This document shows positions 1 through 5,156 of a stretch of DNA of 7,065 bases, piece by piece. Position 1 is the stretch's first letter. The number at the start of each line of letters is the position of its first letter. The position numbers and the translations under genes are program-made. The stretch is from assembly GCA_038222915.1 (NCBI GenBank), contig JBBRHH010000325.1, positions 1 through 7,065 of the forward strand. Reading direction: 5' to 3'. This DNA comes from JBBRHH01 sp038222915. GTDB taxonomy: Bacteria; Planctomycetota; Phycisphaerae; Tepidisphaerales; Tepidisphaeraceae. The notes below the pieces were generated by a model. The model saw only the letters and a program-made list of their open reading frames with translations, had not been told where the DNA came from and did no database searches.

Positions 1-234
1 AAGGCGCCCTCGGCTATTCGCGGGTCCGCACAGGCGCTAATCAGCTTCCTTGTTTATGGCCTTGGCATGTGGATTGGCAACAACATCTCCGGCATGGTCG
101 TCGATCACTACACTGTCGACAAAGTGGTCGACTGGTCGCATGTATGGCGCGTGCCGGCGATCGGCGCGGCCGTGTGTCTCGTGCTGTTCCTAGCGATCTG
201 GCGCGATAGTGAGGATCGGGTTGTAGACGTGTAG
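1..234 (+). CDS. MFS permease, nucleoside:H+ symporter (NupG-like), C-terminal fragment
   Basis: The reading frame is open from base 1 and stops at TAG 232-234, giving the last 77 residues of a protein whose start lies outside the window. The fragment opens with an IRGSAQ stretch, then a hydrophobic segment (about residues 12-36), a short polar loop with DWSHVWRVP, a last hydrophobic helix (about 54-68) and a short charged tail. The order 'IR-SAQ, glycine-rich helix, SG-VVD-YT, DW--VW, final helix' matches what I know of the end of NupG/XapB-type nucleoside:H+ symporters in the Major Facilitator Superfamily, which import nucleosides across the inner membrane. Substrate specificity cannot be read from this fragment. 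The gene converges on the minus-strand block with only 13 bases between the two stop codons. No U-tract terminator is visible there. Confidence 0.8.
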   Translation, partial: KAPSAIRGSAQALISFLVYGLGMWIGNNISGMVVDHYTVDKVVDWSHVWRVPAIGAAVCLVLFLAIWRDSEDRVVDV

Positions 235-247
235 CCGCAACAGCGCG

Positions 248-613
248 TCATGACGCTGCTGGTCTGCGTATTCGAATACTGCGAGGCGTCGCGACCGTAA
301 CAGCTCTTGCGAGATCATCCAGACGATGCTTTTCCAACACAGCCGTCAGCAATGCTCGAAAGTGTGGGATGCTTTCCTGGTCGGGTCGAAGCAATAGTAT
401 CCCTGCGTGCGTGCCGGGCGGATAAGCACGAATGTCTCCAAAGCCTTTGTCGCCTGTGATGAAGAAAATTCCCTCTGCAACGATCATGGGCCACAGCACA
501 GGATCTTTGAATCCGCCCCATGATTGCCCCAGCACGGTCGCCGCAACGTGCCCTGCCTGTTCGAGAACGGCGGTCAGCGTCTCCGAGGGATCTTCGTCCA
601 GCTTTGTCTTCAT
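248..613 (-). CDS. DUF5615 PIN-like nuclease, predicted toxin
   Basis: A 121-residue protein (ATG 613-611, TGA 250-248) with the layout of the DUF5615 / Mut7-C-like PIN family (COG4634). It opens with KLDED (D6), has an acidic residue at the middle position (D37, in FKDPVL), and a core strand ending FITGDKGFGD (D55, D60), followed by GILLLRP. These are the acidic positions that bind metal in PIN-type ribonucleases, so the active site looks intact; cleavage of RNA is inferred from the family. The C-terminal tail is basic (residues 111-117, RSIRIRR). It starts 7 bases after the DUF433 stop codon and has no good Shine-Dalgarno of its own (GATCGACAG precedes the ATG), which suggests translation coupled to the upstream gene. 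The antitoxin-then-toxin order is usual for this pair. It is the last gene of the block and converges on the permease gene. Confidence 0.82.
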   Translation of the reverse strand: MKTKLDEDPSETLTAVLEQAGHVAATVLGQSWGGFKDPVLWPMIVAEGIFFITGDKGFGDIRAYPPGTHAGILLLRPDQESIPHFRALLTAVLEKHRLDDLARAVTVATPRSIRIRRPAAS

Positions 614-620
614 CTGTCGA

Positions 621-845
621 TCACGCTACAAGCGTGTTATGTGATGCTTCAGCGGCATAGAGCAGTGCCGCTTGGATATCCTCACGACTGATTTGCGGAT
701 ATCCGGCGAGCACTTCCTCAAACGTCATCTCAGCAAGGCTCGCGACCAGAAATGCCACAGGCACGCGCGTGCCGGCGATGCATGGCTCGCCATGATGCAG
801 ATCGGGATCGCACACGATTCGCTTTCGCCATTGTTCGTTGTTCAT
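621..845 (-). CDS. DUF433 family protein, predicted antitoxin
   Basis: A 74-residue protein. The frame is open further upstream (to 893), but the start at ATG 845-843 is preferred because GGGAG lies 5 bases before it and because the family's conserved region begins about ten residues after this methionine. The domain is typical of DUF433 (COG2442): R-I-V-DP at 9-15, HGEPCIAGTRVPV at 18-30, a helical segment with FEEVLAGYP (42-50), then ISREDIQAALLYAAE (52-66). DUF433 proteins are small winged-helix proteins predicted as antitoxins. They are commonly paired with PIN-like DUF5615 proteins such as the one that follows 7 bases downstream, where the protein would neutralise the nuclease and perhaps repress its own operon. 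The start codon overlaps the stop of the 378-residue gene as ATGA (842-845), so translation is probably coupled to it. No separate promoter is evident. Confidence 0.85.
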   Translation of the reverse strand: MNNEQWRKRIVCDPDLHHGEPCIAGTRVPVAFLVASLAEMTFEEVLAGYPQISREDIQAALLYAAEASHNTLVA

Positions 846-1978
846 GCGTTCTCCCGCATCGATTCCGCATCTATCCCCTCGCTCTTGCACCATTCGCGAT
901 ATGCGAACGGTGAGATCTCGCTTGGCTTGATTTCGCTACGGCCGCCCCAGAAGACGTTCGTGTAGCTTACCGGGATGCCGACGGCTTCGAGATGCTCGTC
1001 GATCGACTTTTTGTGAGCCAGCACCATTTCTTTTTGCGTGCCATGCGCGACGCCCATAACGTTGACGTTTTTGAAATCCGGGCCGCCTTCGCGCCAGTAG
1101 GCGTGGGTCATGATGTGAAATCGACCGACTTCCCGGCCGGCTTCGATTTCGCGGCCGGGCGGGACGGCCCAGTGGAACAGGGCGTTGAACTTTGTCACCC
1201 GCTCGCCTGTCGAAAGTTGCTTGACGTGTTCGAGGAAGGTGGAGAAGCGGCCGATTACGCGGCGTTCGTTCAAGTTGCGCGCCACTTCGTAGAATTCCTC
1301 GAGGCTGACACCGGCCTCCAGGGCGCGGGGTTGCCATAGATTTTCGTGGATTTCATCCGGTTCAAATTCGCGCTTGAGGGCGACGAGCACGCGCCATTCC
1401 AGCTCGTTCAATTCTACAATCTGTGTATCCATGACATCGGCGAGCTCTTCGGACTTGCTGCCTGGCTCCATGCCGCGGCGGCGGACGTGGCCGACGCCGA
1501 GGGCGAAGAGACGATTGGCCGGCATGAGGCGGAAATTCTCGGCGCCGCACTGGCTGGCGAGATACTTACAGTGCTTTTCCATTGAATAGCCCTGCGGGAC
1601 TTTTACGGTCGTCCAGAGGCGGTATTGCGAGCCGCTGATGTTGGTATCGGTGGAGCGGATGACGACGTGGCCGGAGAAGGGGTCCTTCTGAAACATGTAG
1701 TCGAAGGCGGACTGGAGTTTGTCGGGCGGTACGACCCATGCGACAAGCGAGCCGCGTGCGAGATTGGTGGCCATCAGTGTCTGACGCACCCGGCGGATGA
1801 TCCCCGCGCGCAGCATGGCCTGGATGCGCTCGAGAACGGTGGGAAGATCAACGCCGGACTGTGCGGCGATTTCGGCGAACGGATCGGGAATAAAGCCGCG
1901 AATCTTGTCTTCGGATATGGCGAGGATTCGGGCATTGATGGGGTCGTCGGTTGAGACGGGCGCGGTCAGGGTGCTCAT
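842..1978 (-). CDS. Two-repeat AhbA/AhbB-like protein of Lrp/AsnC fold (siroheme decarboxylase-like or regulator)
   Basis: A 378-residue protein (ATG 1978-1976, TGA 844-842; AGGA lies close before the start). It is built from two similar halves. Half 1 (about 12-167) has a winged-helix segment with LRAGIIRRVRQTL (56-68), a strand with LVAWVVPPDK (78-87), then a ferredoxin-like part with HVVIRS (104-109), QYRLWTTVKVP (118-128) and FRLMPANRLFALGV (149-162). Half 2 (about 186-350) repeats this: helix-turn-helix ending NERRVIGRFSTFLEH, strand FHWAVPP (268-274), THAYWREGGPDF (291-302), NVMGVAHG (306-313) and SYTNVFWGG (338-346). The series 'G-IRR, W-VP, H-Y-R, PD, N-(M/W), HG' matches siroheme decarboxylases AhbA/AhbB and NirD/L/G/H, which remove two acetate carboxyls from siroheme in alternative heme or heme d1 synthesis and normally work as pairs of single-repeat subunits. 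Here both halves are in one chain. No ahbC, ahbD or other tetrapyrrole gene is in the window, so enzyme versus regulator is undecided. It follows the exporter ATPase by 49 bases and overlaps the DUF433 start. Confidence 0.75.
   Translation of the reverse strand: MSTLTAPVSTDDPINARILAISEDKIRGFIPDPFAEIAAQSGVDLPTVLERIQAMLRAGIIRRVRQTLMATNLARGSLVAWVVPPDKLQSAFDYMFQKDPFSGHVVIRSTDTNISGSQYRLWTTVKVPQGYSMEKHCKYLASQCGAENFRLMPANRLFALGVGHVRRRGMEPGSKSEELADVMDTQIVELNELEWRVLVALKREFEPDEIHENLWQPRALEAGVSLEEFYEVARNLNERRVIGRFSTFLEHVKQLSTGERVTKFNALFHWAVPPGREIEAGREVGRFHIMTHAYWREGGPDFKNVNVMGVAHGTQKEMVLAHKKSIDEHLEAVGIPVSYTNVFWGGRSEIKPSEISPFAYREWCKSEGIDAESMRENA
851..855 (-). promoter_or_regulatory. Ribosome binding site deciding the DUF433 start
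   Basis: On the minus strand GGGAG precedes the ATG at 845-843 with a 5-base spacer (AACGC). It lies inside the end of the upstream gene and supports the 74-residue start over the longer open frame reaching 893. A near-identical GGGAGAAC arrangement precedes the first glycosyltransferase gene at 6373. Confidence 0.7.
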
Positions 1979-2014
1979 GTCCTGATTCTAATAGGATGTG
2001 GGGTGGATGTCGCC

Positions 2015-2030
2015 TGAATCTCGCGATTCA
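2015..2030 (-). other. Stem-loop at the stop codon of the exporter ATPase gene
   Basis: TGAATC and GATTCA form a perfect 6-bp stem around four bases that read GCGA (a GNRA-type loop) on the minus-strand RNA. The first three stem bases are the TGA stop of the ATPase gene. No run of U follows, so this is not a convincing intrinsic terminator. It may act as a weak 3'-end or processing structure between the exporter genes and the siroheme-decarboxylase-like gene, or be chance. Confidence 0.35.
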
Positions 2031-2858
2031 TTCTTCGACAACATCGGTTTCCGTCGAGCCGTTCGTGCAACCAGGCCAGTAATGTTCGAGATATGAATTG
2101 ACTGTCTGGACCGGCTTGCCCTCGGCCTTGATCTGGCCGTTGGTGAGCCAGACGACGCGCTGACATAATTTCTTCACGCTGGGCATGTCGTGGCTGACGA
2201 ACAGGATCGCCTTGCCGGATTTCTGGAACTCGCGGATCTTGTCCTTGCACTTGGGCTGAAAACTCGCGTCGCCGACGGCCAGCACCTCATCAATGAGCAA
2301 CACATCCGGGTTGACGGCCACGGCAATCGCAAAGCCCAGCCGCGCGTGCATGCCGCTGGAGAAATATTTGACGGGCACGTCCATGTGCTCGCGCAACTCG
2401 GCGAAGTCCACCATCTCTTCGTAGAGCTTTTGGATCTGCCGCTTTTTCAGGCCAAGGAAGCTGCCGGCGAGATAAACGTTCTCGGTGGCGGTGAGGTCTT
2501 CGTGGAAGCCCGCGCCGAGCTCGATGATGGCAGACATCCGGCCTTTGATCTCGACGTGGCCTGTGGTCGGTACGAGGATGCGGGAGAGGAGCTTTAAAAG
2601 TGTGGACTTGCCCGCGCCGTTGTGACCGACGACGCCCACGGTTTCGCCGGGGTAGACATTGAGATTGAAAGATTGAAGCGCCCAGACCGGGTCTTTTTTG
2701 GGAGGAGATTTGAAGAGGCCGGTCGCGAGCTCTTTCAGGCGGCGCGGGCGGTGCGTGTAGAAGTAGTATTGCTTCCAGACATTGTTACAAACAATCGAGG
2801 GCTCCCGCGCGTGGAGAATCGCGGGGGCAGCGGAGCTTGTTGTGGCTGGATTTGTCAC
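2028..2858 (-). CDS. ABC transporter ATP-binding protein, polysaccharide export (Wzt/KpsT/TagH type)
   Basis: Read from the GTG at 2858-2856 this is a 276-residue ATPase. An in-frame ATG lies upstream at 3059, but its extra 67 residues would lie wholly inside the permease gene and look unlike any domain. The GTG has GGAGGT three bases ahead and overlaps the permease stop as GTGA. Motifs are all present: Walker A GHNGAGKS (78-85), LGAGFHEDLTATENV (114-128) of this subfamily, a signature YFSSGMHARLGFA (165-177) with SSGM in place of LSGGQ, Walker B DVLLIDEVLAVGD (185-197) and the H-loop SHD (222-224). This variant signature is normal for ATPases that export O-antigen, capsule or teichoic-acid chains. 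The protein stops soon after the nucleotide-binding domain and lacks the extra C-terminal carbohydrate-binding domain of long Wzt proteins, so chain-end recognition by it is not indicated. It would power the permease encoded just before it at the inner membrane. Confidence 0.9.
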   Translation of the reverse strand: MTNPATTSSAAPAILHAREPSIVCNNVWKQYYFYTHRPRRLKELATGLFKSPPKKDPVWALQSFNLNVYPGETVGVVGHNGAGKSTLLKLLSRILVPTTGHVEIKGRMSAIIELGAGFHEDLTATENVYLAGSFLGLKKRQIQKLYEEMVDFAELREHMDVPVKYFSSGMHARLGFAIAVAVNPDVLLIDEVLAVGDASFQPKCKDKIREFQKSGKAILFVSHDMPSVKKLCQRVVWLTNGQIKAEGKPVQTVNSYLEHYWPGCTNGSTETDVVEE

Positions 2859-3685
2859 ACCACCTCCGCCAACACGCGCTTGGAGCGGTTGAAGAGCCAG
2901 TAGCCGCCGGTGATCGAAACGACCGCGGGGAAAGCGGCCAATGCCCAGGCTTGAAGCGGACCTGTCATCGGAGCTGCATGATTGATGGGGTACGTGCCCC
3001 AGTAGAGCGGCCCACGGAAGAGTTCCAGGAGGTTCATCGCGGGGTTCAGCATGAACCATTCGTATGTATTTGGGAGGTGCTTTTTCGCCAGCTCCATGTT
3101 CCAGAAGATGGGGGTGACGTAGAACCAGGCGGTCATGCTGAGGCCGAGGATGTGCTCCAGGTCGCGGTAGATGACAGACCAGGCGGCGAAGGGGAGCGCC
3201 ATGCCCAGGGCGAAGCAGTATAGGAGGAGGATTGCGCCGGGGAGGACGATCAGGGTTTTGACCAGCGAGAACTGCACCAGCGCGCCGTGGTGCCAGATGA
3301 TCAGGAAGATCATCGCAACCAGCAGTTGGAGGAGGAACTCGATCAGTTTGGCGGTTACGGTGGCGATGACGAGGATTTCCGCCGGGAAGTAGACTTTTCT
3401 AATGAGGTTGCCATTCACGCGAATGGCGGATGCCCCTTCCAGTACCGAGCCCATGATGAACTGGAAAGGGAGGAGGCCGGCGATGAGGTAGGCCCAGAAG
3501 TTTTCGAGATCGTTGCTGAGGATCAGCCCGAAGATAACGACGTAAATGCCGAGCATCACGGCCGGGTAGAGCAGCGTCCACAGGAATCCGAGGATCGACT
3601 TCTGGTACTTGACCTTGAGGTCGCGGGCGACGAGGTTGAAGAGCACCTGGCGGTATTCAGGCAGCTCGGACAGGCTTTGAATCAT
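2855..3685 (-). CDS. ABC-2 type permease, polysaccharide export (Wzm/TagG type)
   Basis: A 276-residue integral membrane protein (ATG 3685-3683, TGA 2857-2855). The N-terminus has the family's cytoplasmic start, LPEYRQVLFNLVARDLKVKY (8-27), then LGFLWTLLYP (32-41). About six hydrophobic segments follow, near 34-56, 64-84, 104-130, 143-170, 178-195 and 245-266. Conserved features of the ABC-2 polysaccharide exporter family are the N-G-LIRKVYFPAEIL segment (91-105), the YRDLEHIL loop (173-180), FYVTPIFW (188-195) and NPAMNLLELFRGPLYWG (214-230). With the ATPase encoded immediately downstream it should move a lipid-linked glycan from the cytoplasmic to the outer face of the inner membrane. Its start lies 29 bases inside the end of the preceding glycosyltransferase gene, and no strong Shine-Dalgarno is visible. 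The glycan is unknown. Confidence 0.9.
   Translation of the reverse strand: MIQSLSELPEYRQVLFNLVARDLKVKYQKSILGFLWTLLYPAVMLGIYVVIFGLILSNDLENFWAYLIAGLLPFQFIMGSVLEGASAIRVNGNLIRKVYFPAEILVIATVTAKLIEFLLQLLVAMIFLIIWHHGALVQFSLVKTLIVLPGAILLLYCFALGMALPFAAWSVIYRDLEHILGLSMTAWFYVTPIFWNMELAKKHLPNTYEWFMLNPAMNLLELFRGPLYWGTYPINHAAPMTGPLQAWALAAFPAVVSITGGYWLFNRSKRVLAEVV
2862..2867 (-). promoter_or_regulatory. Ribosome binding site for the GTG start of the exporter ATPase
   Basis: GGAGGT on the minus strand, three bases before the GTG at 2858-2856 and inside the last codons of the permease gene. It decides the start of the ATPase gene and marks translational coupling with the permease. Confidence 0.65.
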
Positions 3686-5156
3686 GGGTCGGTTTTTGGG
3701 AGACGACGTTGGGAGTTTGGATGGAACGATCGGCGGTCATGGGTTTAATGCGAGACGGCATCAGTCGGCGGAGGCCGGCGCCGATAGTCCGGCCAAGGCG
3801 AACCAGCTTCGCGCCGGTCAGTGCAATGGGCCCAGCGACGGTGCCGCGTAGTTCTGTAAATAAGAGGAACGCCGGATAGCGCGAGCGCAGGCCGAGCGAT
3901 TCGCCCCAGCGCCATTTGAAAACTTTGGGGAGGAAATAGAACACATAGAACATGGAGCGGAAATCGCGATAGCGCCAGAAGCATTTCCAGTGGTAGGCGG
4001 AATGGGCCAGGCCATAGGTGTAGAGCTGATGCTGGAGCGAGCGCGCGTCGCAGCGGTGATAGTGGTGCACGACCGCCCGCGGTGTGTAGTGGATGCTGTG
4101 GCTGCGCCGCAGGAGCCGGTAGTACATGTCGATGTCTTCGCAGGGTCCGCCGGGCCGACCTGGACCCAGGTCTTCGTCATATCCGCCGATCTCGATGACC
4201 AGTTCGCGATCGATCAGCATGTTTGCGCCCGCGCCGATATTCCATGTTGCTGGCGGGCGCATTTTGGATTGGCGCAGGAAGCGGCTTTCGAAGATGACGG
4301 GGCGGAATCCGCGGCCGAGGCCGCCGTAGACTTCGAAGACGATTTCCGCGTCGTTTTCCAGAAGTGCGGGTTCGACCAATCCTGTCACGCACCGGCAGCG
4401 TGAATCGCGGATTGGCTTGACCAGTTCGCGCAGCCAATTGCGCTCCGGTGCGCAGTCGTCATCGGTGAATGCCATCCAGCGCGTGCGGGTGATGCGCATG
4501 GCGGCGTTTAGCGCCTTGGTTTTGCCTTGCGCGGGTACGCGGAGATATCCAACGCCGAATCGATCGACGACTTCGCGCGTATGCAGCGGATTGCGGCTGT
4601 TGTCGGCCACGAGAATTTCGTAGTTCGGATAGTCCAGATCGAGTAGCTTCTTCAAGCACACTTCCAGAATGGCAGGCCGGTCGCGCGTACAGACGAGCAC
4701 GGTCAGGGGCGGAAGTGGTGCGATGTCGTTCTTTGCGGCCTGGCGGACCCAGTCGCGGTGGGGGGGGTGTAGGCCGGCCGGGTCGAGAATCTGCGTCAGA
4801 ACAAATTCGCGCCAGTCTGTTCCGGTCATCAGCTCGACTTTTCCGGAGATCGGCAGCGCATCTTTCTGAAGGTTTGACTGGTAATTGGTCCGGAGCGATA
4901 TCGCGGTCGCGAATGACTCGGGCCCGGCTCGAAGCCCTTCGCCGATCAGGGCCTTTAGAATATTCCAGGCGGCGCTACGCGCGAGCCGGCGTCGCAGATG
5001 GTCCGATGAAATAGTGCGCCTGAACGGACGGATCATGATCTCGGCGACCGGCAGCGCGCCGATGCGTACCAGTAGGCGCAGCTGGCGATAGCCGTCGTTG
5101 AGCGTCAACGTCGGCCACGGCTGCATCAGATCGAGTTCTTCCAGTTGAATCTTCAC
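3657..5156 (-). CDS. Family 2 glycosyltransferase with N-terminal accessory domain (499 residues)
   Basis: The start is GTG 5156-5154, overlapping the stop of the preceding glycosyltransferase gene as GTGA, with AAGG about 8 bases ahead. The stop is TGA 3659-3657. The GT-A domain covers about 150-370: LTVLVCTRDRP (151-161), ILVADNS (181-187), the metal-binding TDDDC (231-235), CVTGL (256-260), YGGLGRGFRP (277-286), NIGAGANMLIDR (306-317), GGYDEDLG (324-331), and CEDIDM (339-344) holding the likely catalytic base, then VHHYHR (363-368). The enzyme would transfer a sugar from a nucleotide-sugar donor to a growing glycan in the cytoplasm or at the inner membrane. Before the catalytic domain lie about 145 residues, of which 20-72 resemble the N-terminus of the neighbouring glycosyltransferase. 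A basic, partly hydrophobic C-terminal region (395-470) may associate with the membrane. The codons for residues 130-133 contain an 8-base C tract. Donor, acceptor and linkage cannot be told. Confidence 0.88.
   Translation of the reverse strand: MKIQLEELDLMQPWPTLTLNDGYRQLRLLVRIGALPVAEIMIRPFRRTISSDHLRRRLARSAAWNILKALIGEGLRAGPESFATAISLRTNYQSNLQKDALPISGKVELMTGTDWREFVLTQILDPAGLHPPHRDWVRQAAKNDIAPLPPLTVLVCTRDRPAILEVCLKKLLDLDYPNYEILVADNSRNPLHTREVVDRFGVGYLRVPAQGKTKALNAAMRITRTRWMAFTDDDCAPERNWLRELVKPIRDSRCRCVTGLVEPALLENDAEIVFEVYGGLGRGFRPVIFESRFLRQSKMRPPATWNIGAGANMLIDRELVIEIGGYDEDLGPGRPGGPCEDIDMYYRLLRRSHSIHYTPRAVVHHYHRCDARSLQHQLYTYGLAHSAYHWKCFWRYRDFRSMFYVFYFLPKVFKWRWGESLGLRSRYPAFLLFTELRGTVAGPIALTGAKLVRLGRTIGAGLRRLMPSRIKPMTADRSIQTPNVVSQKPTHDSKPVRAA
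4760..4767. repeat. Eight-base G (plus) / C (minus) homopolymer inside a glycosyltransferase gene
   Basis: Eight G on the plus strand, read as eight C in the coding strand of the 499-residue glycosyltransferase, across codons for His130-Pro-Pro-His133. I read the frames by hand. One base fewer leads to a TGA at 4705-4703 (about 150 residues). One base more leads to a TGA at 4461-4459. In both cases the TDDD and ED catalytic motifs are lost. It is the longest G/C homopolymer I noticed in the window. Confidence 0.9.

Noticed and set aside
241..258. Imperfect inverted repeat around GTCATGAC between the convergent permease and DUF5615 stop codons, considered as a bidirectional terminator
   Set aside because: The full stem needs bulges, the core leaves almost no loop, and no U-run follows on either strand.
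992..1339. A 115-residue plus-strand open frame, with others at 1346-1585 and 1625-1954, antisense to the 378-residue gene
   Set aside because: These arise from the G+C-rich codons of the real gene. They show no family motifs and no convincing ribosome sites.
2694..2699. Six-base T (A on coding strand) run in the exporter ATPase gene, considered as a second slippage site
   Set aside because: Six A at a Lys-Lys pair is common and too short to suggest programmed switching.
2028..2858. SSGM in place of LSGGQ in the ATPase, considered as a defective ABC signature
   Set aside because: This variant is normal in the Wzt/KpsT/TagH polysaccharide exporters; all other ATPase motifs are intact.
3287..3748. 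A 153-residue plus-strand open frame opposite the permease and glycosyltransferase genes
   Set aside because: Its composition is highly acidic (Glu/Asp runs), as expected from the complement of hydrophobic codons. No motif is recognised, and the opposite strand encodes well-conserved proteins.
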